From: Actinomadura luteofluorescens
GTDB lineage: Bacteria > Actinomycetota > Actinomycetes > Streptosporangiales > Streptosporangiaceae
Length of the DNA: 64,000 bases
Reading direction: 5' to 3'
Assembly: GCF_013409365.1 (NCBI RefSeq)
Contig: NZ_JACCBA010000001.1
Location: 9,424,001 to 9,488,000, forward strand
Position numbers and translations under genes: made by a program. Under the pieces are notes generated by a model, which was not told where the DNA came from, ran no database searches, and worked only from the letters and a program-made list of their open reading frames with translations. Positions 44,743 through 54,986 of this stretch are shown piece after piece (position 1 is the stretch's first letter; each line of letters starts with the position of its first letter).

Positions 44743-45774
44743 TCACCGCCGCAGGTCGAACGACAGGTGCGCGGACAGCGCGCGCAAGAAGTCGGCGGCG
44801 TCGAACATCTCCCCGGCGGAGGCGGCACCGGTCGTCCTGGTCCGGCCGGTGAGGATGCGGTCAACCGCCTCCACCGCCAGCGGCGCGCTGACGGCGTAGA
44901 TGTCCCGGCCGCTGGCCGTGGCGCGCCGTTCCTCGCCGCCGGAGCGCACGACGACGTCGACCAGGAACCTCTGGTCGGAGCGTCCGCGCTGGTCGGCCGC
45001 CGCCGGCGCCGGCGTGTCCGGGGCCGACAGGTCCTCGACCGCCTCGACAGTCATGTACGAGCGCACCTCGGGGACCGCCAGGTGGCTGGGGATCGTCACG
45101 ACGTCGGCCATGCTGAACTCCCCGATGACGGGCCGGACGCCCATCGGCTCGGGGAACGTCCACTTCAACGAGGGGAGCGTGTCCTGGTGGTACTCCAGCT
45201 TTCCGCCGGTGTGGCGGACCCTCTGCCCGTCGCGGCGTTCGTGGGAGACCGCGCCCGCGGCACGTGTGCCCGCGGTGGGGTGCCAGCTGCTCAGCCCGTA
45301 GGCGACGTGCACCTCGTCGGCGGCGGTCCAGTCGCCCATCGCGGCGGTGGCCAGCAGGTCGCCGAGGCCGCCGAAGAAGGCCATCGCGGGAACGACCGCG
45401 GTCCGCGCGTCGCGGGCGCGTTCGGCGAAGTGCGCGAGCGTGTCGGCGTTGGCCTCGATCTCGGCCGCCACGTCCACGTAGGGGATGCCGGCGCGCAGCG
45501 CCGCCTCGGCCACCGGGGCGGCCGTCGCGGCGAAGGGCCCCGCGGAGTTGACGACGGCGGCGGCGCCGGCGAGCGCGCGGTCGAGCGACGCCGGATCGTC
45601 GGCCGCCGCGGGCCGGACGTCCAGGCCCGCGAAGGACTCCGCCAGTGCTCGCAGCTTCCCGGCGTCGCGGCCGGACGCCACCGGGACGAACCCGCGTTCC
45701 CGCAGCTCCGCCACCACGAACCGCCCGGTGTGCCCGTACGCGCCGAACACCGCGACCGTCTGCCCCGATCCCAT
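44743..45774 (-). CDS. Saccharopine-dehydrogenase-like NAD(P)-binding protein
   Basis: 343 residues. Rossmann start TVAVFGAYGHTGRFVVAEL (GxxGxTG), then VVNSAGPFAATAAPVAEAAL and YVDVAAEIEANADTLAHFAE as in saccharopine-dehydrogenase-like and trans-acting enoyl-reductase proteins. The C-terminal part lacks the lysine-biosynthesis substrate residues I would look for, so the reductase substrate is unknown. GGGAGAGACG precedes the ATG. Convergent with rpoB (85-bp gap) and divergent from the GlxA-type regulator. Confidence 0.82.
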   Translation of the reverse strand: MGSGQTVAVFGAYGHTGRFVVAELRERGFVPVASGRDAGKLRALAESFAGLDVRPAAADDPASLDRALAGAAAVVNSAGPFAATAAPVAEAALRAGIPYVDVAAEIEANADTLAHFAERARDARTAVVPAMAFFGGLGDLLATAAMGDWTAADEVHVAYGLSSWHPTAGTRAAGAVSHERRDGQRVRHTGGKLEYHQDTLPSLKWTFPEPMGVRPVIGEFSMADVVTIPSHLAVPEVRSYMTVEAVEDLSAPDTPAPAAADQRGRSDQRFLVDVVVRSGGEERRATASGRDIYAVSAPLAVEAVDRILTGRTRTTGAASAGEMFDAADFLRALSAHLSFDLRR

Positions 45775-45862
45775 CGTCTCTCCCGTCGTCTTCGCTCGAA
45801 CCACTGGACCGATCATGGCGGCGGCGGACGTAGCGCACGAGCGTCTGGAACGCCATGACTCG

Positions 45863-46877
45863 TACAATTCCGGACATGAGGACCGTCGCGGTCGCCGTCA
45901 CCGACGGGATGCTGCACTTCGAGCTGTCGGTGGCCTACGAGGTGTTCGGCGGCGCGCCGGCCGGGGTGGCCGGGCCCTGGTACCGCCTCCTCGGCTGCGG
46001 GCCCGGCACCGTGCGGGCCGGCGGTTTCCGGCTGGAGCCCGACCACGGGCTGGACCGGCTGGCGAGCGCCGACACCGTGATCGTCCCGGGGTGGGCCGAC
46101 GTCGACGCGGAACCGTCCGGCGATCTCGTCGACGCGGTGCGCGCGGCCCATGAGGCGGGCGCCCGCGTGGCCTCGCTCTGCACGGGCGCGTTCGTGCTGG
46201 CCGCCGCCGGCCTGCTGGACGGGCGGCGCGCGACCACCCACTGGGCGCACACCGGGGCGCTGGCCGCGCGCTATCCCCGGGTGGAGGTCGATCCGGACGT
46301 CCTGTACGTGGACAACGGCAGCGTGCTCACCTCGGCCGGCAAGGCCGCCGCGATGGACCTGTGCCTGCACCTGGTCCGTCTCGACCGCGGCTCGGCGGTC
46401 GCGAACGTCGTCGCGCGCCGCCTGGTCGTGCCGCCGCACCGCGCGGGCGGCCAGGCCCAGTTCGTCCCGTCACCGGTGCCCGCCCAGGAGAGCCACCCGC
46501 TCGCCGAGCTGTTCCCGTGGGCGATCGAACGGCTGGACCGCCCGCTGACCGTGGAGGACCTGGCCCGCCGGGCCGCCATGAGCTCGCGCAACCTGGCCCG
46601 CCAGTTCAGGTCGGTGACCGGCACCACGCCGCTGCAGTGGCTGCTGACCCAGCGGATCCGCCGCGCCCAGGAGCTGCTGGAGACCACCGACGACAGCGTC
46701 GAGGCGATCGCGGCGGCCACCGGCATGGGGACCGGCGCGACGCTGCGCCGCCACTTCAACCGCACGGTCGGCGTCCCGCCCGACACCTACCGCCGCACCT
46801 TCCGGCGCTCTCACGCCGAGGGCGCCGCGGACAGGACTCCGTCCGGCGAAAGGCAGGCCGCGACATCGCGGACGTAG
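45863..46877 (+). CDS. GlxA-type AraC-family regulator (coding part 45876-46877)
   Basis: 333 residues. DJ-1/PfpI domain at 1-190: VAVTDGMLHFELSVAYEVFG, nucleophile elbow ASLCTGAFVLAAAGLLDGRR (Cys), TTHWAHTGALAARYP. Two AraC helix-turn-helix units follow: LTVEDLARRAAMSSRNLARQ and VEAIAAATGMGTGATLRRHF, ending VGVPPDTYRRTF. TACAAT (45863-45868) lies 7 nt before the ATG, so leaderless. The divergent saccharopine-dehydrogenase-like gene is the likely target. 46878-47052 contains no supported gene. Confidence 0.9.
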
Positions 46878-47052
46878 CACCACCCGTTCCCGGACGCCTC
46901 CCGGCGCACCCGCCCCGGAGGACCTTCCTGCTCCTGGCGTAGGCGATCCGCCTGCCCGGTTTTCAACGCGGCCCGCGTCATGGCCGTGACCGAGACACGA
47001 CCCGGCTCGTGCCGCGGGCGCGGCGCGATGCCGTTCAATCGAGGGAGAGTGC

Positions 47053-48594
47053 ATGGACGCCGATGTGATCATTGTGGGCGCCGGTCCGACCGGGCTGATG
47101 CTGGCCTGCGAGCTGCGGTCGGCGGGGGTGAGGCCGCTGGTCCTGGAGCGCCGGCCGCAGCGCCGCGACACCCCGAAGGCCGGGGGACTGGGCGGGCAGA
47201 TCCTGGAGCTGCTGCGCTACCGGGGGCTGCTGGAACGCTTCGAACAGGCCTGCACCGATCCCGTTCCGGCCCCCCGGTTCCCGTTCGGCGGGGTGCACCT
47301 GGACTTCACCCGCCTGCCGGACCCTCCGATGCACGCCCTGCCGCTGCCGCAGCAGCTGCTGGAACGGCTCCTCGACGAGCGCGTGGAGGAACTCGGCGCC
47401 GAGGTGCGCCGCGGGCACCAGGTCGCCGGGGTGAGCCAGGACGCCGCCGCGGTGACCGCGGAGGTGCGCGGCCCGGACGGGACCTACCGGGTGAGCGCCC
47501 GCTACCTGGTGGGGTGCGACGGTGCGCGCAGCCGCGTCCGTGACCGGGCCGGGATCGGCTTCCCCGGCACGACCTATCCGGAGGTCAACCGGCTGGCCCA
47601 GGTCACCCTGCCCGACACGGTGACGGTGCTGGGCGACGGCGGCCTGGACGTTCCCGGGTTCGGCACGATCCAGGCGGGGTTCACCCAGACCGAGCGCGGC
47701 ATGTTCGGGCTCGGCTCGTCCCCGGACTCCAGGATCGTCTCCCTCTACACCAACGAGGACGAGGCCACCGAGTACGACGACGACGCGCCGATGACCGTGG
47801 CCGAATTCCAGGCCAGTATCCGGCGCGTGCTCGGCGCGGACCTGCCCGTCGGAGAGGCGCACCGGCTGTCGCGGTTCACCTTCCAGGCGCGGCAGGCCGA
47901 GCGCTACCGCCACGGGCGGATCCTGCTGGCCGGCGACGCGGCGCACCTGTTCCCCGCCACCGGTGTGGCGATCAACGCGGGCATGATGGACGCGGTCAAC
48001 CTGGCGTGGAAGCTCGCCGCCGCCGTCGCGGGCGGGGCGCCGTCCGGGCTGCTGGACACCTACCACCGCGAGCGCCACCTCGCCGGCGCCCGCACGCTGC
48101 TGCACACCCGCGCCCAGGTGGCGTTGAGGCGCGCGCACGATCCCGCCGCCGAGGCGCTGCGCGAGCTCTTCCAGGAACTGCTGACCGACGAGCAGCCGCT
48201 GCGCCGCATGGGGGCGCTCCTGTCCGGCGCCGACATCCGCTACCCGATGCCCGGCGCCGCCCACCACCCGCTGGCCGGCGCCTTCGCGTCCGACCTCACC
48301 CTGCACACCGACCAGGGCGTCACCAGCGTCGCCGAACTCATGCGGCCGGCGCGGCCCGTCCTGCTCGATCTCGCCGACCGGTCGGACCTGCGCGAGTCGG
48401 CCCAGGGCTGGGAGCGCCGCGTCGACGTTCGCACCGCCAAGACCGGGGAGCGCCCGGCCGACGTCCTGCTGATCCGCCCGGACGCCCACATCGCCTGGGC
48501 CGCGGCCGTCGACGAACCCGCCGGCACCGCGGCACCCGCACTGCGTCAAGCGTTGTCCGACTGGTTCGGCGCCCCTGACGCCGACGACGCCTGA
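47053..48594 (+). CDS. Class A FAD-dependent aromatic monooxygenase (Rox/PgaE-like)
   Basis: 513 residues. FAD motif DVIIVGAGPTGLMLACELRS, DG motif YLVGCDGARSRVRDRAGIGF, GD motif ILLAGDAAHLFPATGVAIN, then NLAWKLAAAVAGGAPSGLLD and a thioredoxin-like C-terminal domain ending LLIRPDAHIAWAAAVDEP. This layout is shared by tetracycline/anthraquinone hydroxylases and by rifamycin monooxygenases. Proximity to a Rif-altered rpoB (2.4 kb) is suggestive, but substrate cannot be read from sequence. GAGGGAGAG precedes the ATG. Confidence 0.88.
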   Translation: MDADVIIVGAGPTGLMLACELRSAGVRPLVLERRPQRRDTPKAGGLGGQILELLRYRGLLERFEQACTDPVPAPRFPFGGVHLDFTRLPDPPMHALPLPQQLLERLLDERVEELGAEVRRGHQVAGVSQDAAAVTAEVRGPDGTYRVSARYLVGCDGARSRVRDRAGIGFPGTTYPEVNRLAQVTLPDTVTVLGDGGLDVPGFGTIQAGFTQTERGMFGLGSSPDSRIVSLYTNEDEATEYDDDAPMTVAEFQASIRRVLGADLPVGEAHRLSRFTFQARQAERYRHGRILLAGDAAHLFPATGVAINAGMMDAVNLAWKLAAAVAGGAPSGLLDTYHRERHLAGARTLLHTRAQVALRRAHDPAAEALRELFQELLTDEQPLRRMGALLSGADIRYPMPGAAHHPLAGAFASDLTLHTDQGVTSVAELMRPARPVLLDLADRSDLRESAQGWERRVDVRTAKTGERPADVLLIRPDAHIAWAAAVDEPAGTAAPALRQALSDWFGAPDADDA

Positions 48595-48621
48595 GGGCGG
48601 GGGCCAGCAGTGCCCATACGT

Positions 48622-49791
48622 TCACGTCCGGGACGGAACGTCGTGCCCGGTGGGGCGCCAGCCAGCGGTCACGTCGTGCGAGTACAACCAGGAGACGCCG
48701 CGTTCGTAGAAGAGCTTCATCGCCGCGGGCATGACGAGGTTGCGGGCTTGGCGGGTGAGGAATCCCGCGGTCTTGGCGTCCCGGTTGGCGCCGGCTGATC
48801 GCACCATCTTGGCGATCCGTGCCCGCCGTCTCTGCTCGTAGAGGGCCAAGGCGGCGGGCACGCCGGCCTCCTGGAGCGCCCGTGCCAGGACGACGGCGTC
48901 CTCGATCGCCATGGACGCGCCCTGCCCGGCGCCGACCGGGTGGCCGGAGTCGCCGACGAGCACGGTCCGGTCGTCGCGCCAGACCGGGACCTCGGGCAGC
49001 ACGTGCATGAGGGTGGGCCGGTGCCATTCGGTGACCCCGGCGAGCACTTCGGTGGGCATCTGCTCGCGCCGGTAGAGCTCTTTGACCAGGTCCAGGTCGA
49101 TCGAGGCCGGGTCGGGCCGCCGGGGGGAGGCGACCTGCGCCGCCCACCAGACCGCGCCGTCCGGTGCGGCGAGGTAGATGAACGCGCCGTTGCGGCCGAA
49201 GACCATGTTGAACGCGCCGGGCTCCACGTCGACGCCGCGAGCGACCCCGGACGCCGTGTAGAGCCCTGCGTACCGGGGCTCCGGGGCCTCGGGGTCGAGG
49301 ATCCGCCGGGTCGCCGACCAGATCCCGTCCGCTCCCACCAGCAGGTCGGCCTCGGCGGCGAGACCGCCGGCGAACTCCGCGCGGACCGCCGCGCCCTCGG
49401 TGGCCGCGCCCACCAGGCGCTCCCCGGTCACGACCCGGGCTCCGGCCCGGACGGCCTCCGCGCGCAGCGCCTCCACGAGCCGTCCGCGCATCAGGGTGAC
49501 GCTCATGAGGGAGTCGCCGGCCAGCCGTCCGCGCGGTGTGTCGCCCAGCCGCCTTCCCGTCTCGGCCCAGAGGCGCTGGCGAGGCACGGCGAAGCCCGCC
49601 CGCTGGACGGCCTCCAGGCAGCCGAGCGCGTCCAGACCGCGCAGCCCGTTGACCGCCAGGCTCAGGAACGATCCGACCCGACCCGCCGGGTCGGCATACG
49701 CCTCGTACACCGTCACCTCGGCTCCGATGCGCCGCAGCGCGACGGCGCCGGCCGCTCCGGCGACCCCACCACCGATCACGATGACTCGCAC
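48622..49791 (-). CDS. FAD-dependent monooxygenase, small TetX/salicylate-hydroxylase type
   Basis: 389 residues from GTG with [29 protein letters not shown] motif [22 protein letters not shown] motif [20 protein letters not shown], then [20 protein letters not shown]. No thioredoxin-like tail. It would hydroxylate an aromatic or polycyclic compound. Tail-to-tail with the preceding monooxygenase and divergent from a TetR gene across a 26-bp palindrome, so it is the likely repressed gene. Confidence 0.88.
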   Translation of the reverse strand: MRVIVIGGGVAGAAGAVALRRIGAEVTVYEAYADPAGRVGSFLSLAVNGLRGLDALGCLEAVQRAGFAVPRQRLWAETGRRLGDTPRGRLAGDSLMSVTLMRGRLVEALRAEAVRAGARVVTGERLVGAATEGAAVRAEFAGGLAAEADLLVGADGIWSATRRILDPEAPEPRYAGLYTASGVARGVDVEPGAFNMVFGRNGAFIYLAAPDGAVWWAAQVASPRRPDPASIDLDLVKELYRREQMPTEVLAGVTEWHRPTLMHVLPEVPVWRDDRTVLVGDSGHPVGAGQGASMAIEDAVVLARALQEAGVPAALALYEQRRRARIAKMVRSAGANRDAKTAGFLTRQARNLVMPAAMKLFYERGVSWLYSHDVTAGWRPTGHDVPSRT

Positions 49792-49809
49792 GACCCCTCC
49801 TGAATCCAG

Positions 49810-49835
49810 ATTCACCGAATCTGTATTCGGTGAAT
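49810..49835. promoter_or_regulatory. 26-bp TetR operator
   Basis: Perfect arms ATTCACCGAAT (49810-49820) and ATTCGGTGAAT (49825-49835) around CTGT, 19 bp upstream of the monooxygenase GTG and 57 bp upstream of the TetR GTG. Confidence 0.85.
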
Positions 49836-49892
49836 TCTGGCTCAGTATTTGGGATACTGCGTGTGCTGTCAACGGCGACCCGGAGGAGCCTC

Positions 49893-50519
49893 GTGAGCGG
49901 CGTGCGGAAGGCGAAGGCGGCCGAAACCCGGGCCGCCCTCAAGGACGCCGCGCGTCAGGTGTTCATGGAGCGCGGCTACCTGAACACCAAGATCACGGAC
50001 ATCACGGCCGCGGCCGGCCGCGCCACCGGCTCGTTCTACGACCACTTCGCCGGCAAGGAGGAGCTCCTGCAGGCCCTCATGGCCGACTTTGAGGAGCAGG
50101 CGGACGCGGAGGTCGCGGCCTCCGAGCACCCCCGCGACCACGACCTGTCCGACCGGGACCAGCTGCGCTGGCACCTGGCGATCGCCTGGCGCGCCTACCG
50201 GGAGCACCTCCCGGTGATCGCCGCCCGGCTGCAGTCGATCATGGCCGACGGTCCCGCGTCCGGACGTGCCTGGACCGCCCTGGCCACCGAGACCGGCACC
50301 TTCCGCGACCACCTCGAATGGCTTCGCGACCGGGGCCACCCGCTCCCCGGAGACCCGGCGCTGGTGGCCGCCGCCATCGGCGCGATGCTCTCGATGTTCG
50401 GCTACTCCGTCCTCGCCGCCGGAGACAACGCACCGGACGTCACCGACGACGAGATCATCGACACCCTGACCGACCTGCTCCTCCACGGTCTCGCCGGCCC
50501 TGCGGACCCCCGCCCCTGA
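49893..50519 (+). CDS. TetR-family repressor of the small monooxygenase
   Basis: 208 residues from GTG 49893 after GGAGGA. DNA-binding part: [40 protein letters not shown] (recognition helix [16 protein letters not shown]). C-terminal ligand domain contains a conserved [13 protein letters not shown] helix. Autorepression and control of the divergent flavoprotein gene are inferred from the shared palindrome. Its 3' end overlaps the convergent MFS gene by 65 bp. Confidence 0.9.
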   Translation: MSGVRKAKAAETRAALKDAARQVFMERGYLNTKITDITAAAGRATGSFYDHFAGKEELLQALMADFEEQADAEVAASEHPRDHDLSDRDQLRWHLAIAWRAYREHLPVIAARLQSIMADGPASGRAWTALATETGTFRDHLEWLRDRGHPLPGDPALVAAAIGAMLSMFGYSVLAAGDNAPDVTDDEIIDTLTDLLLHGLAGPADPRP

Positions 50520-51769
50520 ACGATCCGGGCGTCCGGGCCGCCGGAGCCCCGCCGGGCCGGGGACCTCCGCGGGCTTCGCCCGCCCAGGCGGCGAGCCCTG
50601 CGGCCATGAACGCCGCGCCCGTCGCCGAGACCGCGGCCCATCCACCGGACCGGTAGGCGGCCGCGCCCGCGGCGGAACCCGCCACGCCCCCGAGGGTGTA
50701 GAAGGTCATGTACACCGAGGCGACCCGCGACCGCGCCCCGTCCACGAGGCCGTAGACCACGCTCATGTTCAGCAGATGGGTGCCGTGGACCGCGACGTCC
50801 AGCACCAGGAGCCCGGCGATGAGCCATGCCAGCCCGTGGCCCCCGGCCGCCGTCGCACCGAACGAGGCCACGCCCAGGACGAGCAGCACGCCGGTGGACG
50901 GGCGCTGCCACCCCCGGTCCGCGGCCCGGCCCGCGGCCTTCGCCGCGAACGCGCCCGCCACACCGACCAGCGTGAACAGTCCGATCTCCGCTTCGCCGTA
51001 CCGGTACGGCGGGCCCGCCAGCACGAACGCCACGGTCGTCCAGAAGACCCCGAAGGCTCCGAAGACGCAGGCGCCGATCAGCGACCGCCGTCTCAGCAGC
51101 GGCTCGCACCTCGCCAGGCGGAGGGTCGCCCGCAGTTGCGCGGCGTAGCCGATCGGAACCTCCGCGGCGGACGGCGGCATGACGCGCGCGAGCGCGGCGG
51201 CGAGCAGCAGCGTGACGGCCGCGGCCGCCAGATAGAGCACGCGCCAGCCGAAGAACTCGGCGGTCAGACCGGCGATCGTGCGCGAGAGCAGGATGCCGAC
51301 CAGCCCGCCGCTGAGCATCGTCGCGACCGCCCGGCCGCGCTCGTGGTCGGCGGCGACGGTGGCCGCGTAGGGCACGAGGACGTTCACCACGCCCGCGCCC
51401 GCCAGCCCGACCACCGTCCCCGCGACGAGGAGCGCGCCGGCGGTCGGCGCCGTCGCCGTCGCCACCAGCGCCGCCGCTTCGGCTAGGAGCATGAGGAAGA
51501 CCAGGGGGCGCCTGCGGACGATGTCGCCGAGCGGCACCACCAGCACCAGCGCCAGCGCGTAGCCGACCTGCACGACGGTGGGCAGGTATCCGACGGAGGA
51601 GGCCGAGTACGAGCGCGCCATCTGCGGAAGGAGCGGCTGGCAGTAGTACAGGTTCGCGATGGTGAGGCCGTAGGCGACGGCCAGCAGCCAGACCGTGCGG
51701 CGCGGCGTGCGGCGCTCCCCGCCGGACCACCGTCCCAGCAGCTCAGCAATGATCACGAGCGCGACGCTA
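50455..51769 (-). CDS. MFS exporter, 12-helix DHA1-like (coding part 50455-51756)
   Basis: 433 residues from GTG 51756. [20 protein letters not shown] is characteristic of the YfnC/YgaY-like group; motif A is [37 protein letters not shown] holds motif C (GI..SR). The C-terminal 40 residues ([16 protein letters not shown] onward) are hydrophilic and run into the TetR gene, so an original stop may have been lost. TAGCGT (51769-51764) at 7 nt from the GTG suggests a leaderless start. Confidence 0.85.
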
Positions 51770-51869
51770 CGGCGGGTACGGGGCGGGGATAAGGTCCGCT
51801 TCCGTTCCAGGATCTTGGCCCACTTGCGGCGCTGCTCCGCCTCGGGCCACGGCGGTCGCTACCGCGTGA

Positions 51870-52013
51870 GCAGGGGGAGCGCTGGGACGGCTGGGCGAGC
51901 CCGAGGACGTCGCGGACGTCGTCGGATTCCTGGCGGGACCGCAGGGCCGGTGGGTGACCGGCCAGACCGTCGACGTCTCGGGCGGGACGTTCCTCGGCCC
52001 GATCGCTCCGTGA
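51870..52013 (+). pseudogene. C-terminal fragment of a short-chain dehydrogenase
   Basis: After an in-frame TGA (51867-51869) the frame reads GRLGEPEDVADVVGFLAG, then VTGQTVDVSGGTFL and stop. This is the standard end of an SDR (R.G.PEDVA...FL.S....TGQ....GG), but the Rossmann and catalytic parts are missing. No start codon or ribosome site serves it. 51770-51866 shows nothing recognisable. Confidence 0.8.
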
Positions 52014-52038
52014 TCCATGCCGGTGGATAATCACCGGC

Positions 52039-54951
52039 ATGCGGTTCGGGATCCTCGGCGAGACCAGGGCGTGGCACGGCGACGGCCGCGAGGTCCCGCT
52101 GGGCGGTCCGGCCCGGCGGGCGCTACTGGCCCTGCTGCTGGTGCGCCCCGGAGTGGTCGTCTCGTCGGACCGGCTGCTCGACGAGATCGACCCCGCCGGG
52201 GCCCTGTCGGCGCATTCGCTGCAGTCCCAGGTTTCCCGGCTCCGTGCGGCTCTGGGCGCCGGAGCCGCGATCGAACGGGCCGGAGCGGGCTACCGGATCG
52301 TGGTCGATCCGGACGACGTCGACGCCGCCCGGTTCGAACGGCTGGCCGGGGCGGGCCGGGCGGCGCTGGCCGACGGCGACGCCGGACGGGCGGCCGCCCT
52401 GCTGCGCGAGGCCCTGGAGCTGTGGCGGGGACCGGCGCTCGCCGACCTGCCCGAGAGCGGTACGGCCCGGGCCGCCGCCGCACGGCTGGAGGAGCGGCGC
52501 CTCACGGCGCTCGAAGACCGCATCGAGGCCGGGCTCCGGCTCGGCGAGCACGGCGCGGCCGTGCCCGAGCTGCGCGAGCTGGCCGGCCGCCACCCGCTCC
52601 GGGAACGGCTCGCCGGGCTGCTGATGCGGGCGCTCTTCGCCGCGGGCGGGCATGCCGAGGCACTGGTGGTGTTCGAGGAGACCCGCCGCCATCTGGCCGA
52701 CGAGCTGGGCGCCGACCCGTCGGCCGAGCTGACCGCGTTGCACCGGGAGTTGCTCAGCGCCGATCCGGCGCCCGCGCCCGCCGCGCCGCCCGCCCAGCTG
52801 ACGAACTTCGTGGGCCGCGCCGGTGAGGTGGCCGAAGTCGCCGGGCTGCTGCGCGTGGCCCGGCTGGTCACCCTGACCGGGCCCGGCGGCGTCGGCAAGA
52901 CCCGGCTGTCGGTCGAGGTCGCGGACGCCGAGGCGGCGGCCGGGGTCTGCTTCGTGGAACTGGCGCCGCTGCGCGACGCAGCCGGGCTGCCGCAAGCCCT
53001 GCTGGGCGCGCTCGGCCTGCGCGAGAACGGTCTCCAGATGGACGGCGGCGCGCGGACGCCGGTCGACCGCCTGATCGCGGCGCTGGCGGACCAGGTGCTG
53101 CTGCTCGTCCTGGACAACTGCGAGCACGTCATCGACGACGTCGCGAAGCTGGCGGCACGGCTGCTGGCGGCCTGCCCGCGGCTGCGCGTGCTGGCGACGA
53201 GCCGGGAGCCGCTCGGCATCATCGGCGAGCACCTCTTCCAGGTGCGGCCGCTCGACGCGGACGCGGCCGTCCGGCTGTTCACCGAGCGGGCCGGCGCCGT
53301 GCGGCGGAGCTTCACCGCCGACCCCGGACTCCTCCGGCGGATCTGCGCGGCGCTCGACGACCTGCCGCTGGCCATCGAGCTCGCGGCGGCGCGGTCGCGC
53401 ACCCTGGACGTCGACGACCTCGCCGGACGGCTGGACGATCTGCTCGGCGTCGCCGCCCGCGGCAACCGCACGGCCGACGAGCGGCACCGCACGCTGCGCT
53501 CGGTGGTCGCGTGGAGCTGGGACCTGCTCTCCGAGCCCGAACAGCGGGCGGCGCGGCGGTTCACGGTCTTCGCCGGGGGCGCGACTGCCGAGTCCGCGCT
53601 GCGCGTGTGCGGCACCGACGGCGAGACGCTGGAGTCACTGGTCGACAAGTCGCTGCTGGAGTTCGCCAACGGCCGCTACCGGATGCTGGAGACGATCCGC
53701 GCCTATGGTGCCGAACAGCTCGATGCCGCGGGGGAACGCACGTCCCTGCGGCGCGTCCACGCCAAGCGCGTCCTGGAGCTGGTCCGGACGGCCGACCCGC
53801 ATCTGCGGCGGGCCGAGCAACTGGAGTGGCTGCCGGTCGTAGCCGCCGAGCACGGCGACCTCGTGGCGGCGCTGCACTGGGCGGTCGAGGAGCCGGAAGT
53901 GCGGACGGCCTTCGAACTGCTCGCCTCGGCGTTCAGCTACCTGTGGATCCGGGGCGCGTCCGCGTCGGCCGCGCCGCAGGCGACCGCTCTCCTCGCGGCG
54001 GTCGGCGAGGCGATCCCCGACGGGCTCGGCGAGGAGTACGCGGCGTGCGCGCTGCTCGCCGCGTCGGCGTCGGCATCGGGCGACGAGGGGCAGCGGATAT
54101 GGCAGCGCCATCGCGCGGCGGCCGCGAAGGCGCTGGCGGCCGCGTGGCCCGGCGACCGGCCGGGCCGCTACCCCGTCGTCCTGCTGCTGTGGATGATGCG
54201 CAACGCGATCGGACCCGACCCGGAGGGCGCTTTCGCGCTCGTCTCGTCGCAGCGCGACTGCGCCGAGCCGTGGGCTCAGGCCGTCGCGCACTACGTGTCA
54301 GGGTTCGGGCATCTCGGCGAGGGGGAGTCCGCGGCGGCCGAGGCCGCCTTCGGCGAGGCCCTGCGAGGCTTCCGCTCCCTCGGTGACCGGTGGGGGATCG
54401 CCCTGGCCCTGGACACGCTCGCCGGGACGGCCTCCGCCCGCGGCGACCGCGGGCGGGCGGTCGCGTTGACCGAGGAGGCCCTCGCGCTCACCGAACGGCT
54501 CGGCGCCCTGGAGGACAGCGCCGACCTGCTGGTCAACCGGGGCGACTACCGCGCCGCCGACGATCCGGCGGCGGCCCGGGCCGACTACGCGCAGGCCGCC
54601 GTGCTCGCCCGCCGCGCCGGCAGCTCCACCTACCTGGCGGCGGCCCTGCGCGGCCTCGGCGACATCGCCCTGGAAGACGGCGACCTGGGCGAGGCGGAAC
54701 GGCTGTACGGGGAAGCGCTGGACCGGATCGACCCGCACTGGATCAAGAGCCTGGGGCCCCGCCTGCGGACGCTCATCGGACTGGGGCGCGTCGCCGACGC
54801 CCGCGGCCACGACGCCGAGGCCCGCGAGCGTTACCGGGAGGCCGCCGCGGCCGCGGACGGGATGGGGACGCCCGCACGGGAAGTGCTGCGGATTCTGGGG
54901 CTCTCCGAGGAGGTCGTCGACACCGCGCTGAGCGCGGTGAGCGCACGGTGA
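52039..54951 (+). CDS. AfsR/SARP-type regulator (BTAD + NB-ARC + TPR)
   Basis: 970 residues. OmpR-like DNA-binding domain (1-90: FGILGETRAWHGDGREVPLG, SAHSLQSQVSRLRAAL), bacterial transcriptional activation domain (95-245: ALELWRGPALADLPESG, GHAEALVVFEETRRHLADEL), ATPase domain from 255 with Walker A GPGGVGKTR (281-289), Walker B VLLLVLDNCEHV, then LDDLPLAIELAAARSRTL, and a helical TPR region to the end. Such proteins activate secondary metabolism or resistance. GATAAT 7 nt before the ATG suggests leaderless translation. The monooxygenase gene follows 35 bp downstream and is the likely target. Confidence 0.92.
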   Translation: MRFGILGETRAWHGDGREVPLGGPARRALLALLLVRPGVVVSSDRLLDEIDPAGALSAHSLQSQVSRLRAALGAGAAIERAGAGYRIVVDPDDVDAARFERLAGAGRAALADGDAGRAAALLREALELWRGPALADLPESGTARAAAARLEERRLTALEDRIEAGLRLGEHGAAVPELRELAGRHPLRERLAGLLMRALFAAGGHAEALVVFEETRRHLADELGADPSAELTALHRELLSADPAPAPAAPPAQLTNFVGRAGEVAEVAGLLRVARLVTLTGPGGVGKTRLSVEVADAEAAAGVCFVELAPLRDAAGLPQALLGALGLRENGLQMDGGARTPVDRLIAALADQVLLLVLDNCEHVIDDVAKLAARLLAACPRLRVLATSREPLGIIGEHLFQVRPLDADAAVRLFTERAGAVRRSFTADPGLLRRICAALDDLPLAIELAAARSRTLDVDDLAGRLDDLLGVAARGNRTADERHRTLRSVVAWSWDLLSEPEQRAARRFTVFAGGATAESALRVCGTDGETLESLVDKSLLEFANGRYRMLETIRAYGAEQLDAAGERTSLRRVHAKRVLELVRTADPHLRRAEQLEWLPVVAAEHGDLVAALHWAVEEPEVRTAFELLASAFSYLWIRGASASAAPQATALLAAVGEAIPDGLGEEYAACALLAASASASGDEGQRIWQRHRAAAAKALAAAWPGDRPGRYPVVLLLWMMRNAIGPDPEGAFALVSSQRDCAEPWAQAVAHYVSGFGHLGEGESAAAEAAFGEALRGFRSLGDRWGIALALDTLAGTASARGDRGRAVALTEEALALTERLGALEDSADLLVNRGDYRAADDPAAARADYAQAAVLARRAGSSTYLAAALRGLGDIALEDGDLGEAERLYGEALDRIDPHWIKSLGPRLRTLIGLGRVADARGHDAEARERYREAAAAADGMGTPAREVLRILGLSEEVVDTALSAVSAR

Positions 54952-54986
54952 GCCCGCGGTGAGCGTCCCCCGAGAAGCTCCGAGGC

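Noticed and set aside
46990..47052. Rifamycin-associated element upstream of the monooxygenase
   Set aside because: I looked for the known long inverted repeat form before the Rox-like gene and before rpoB and found nothing like it by eye.
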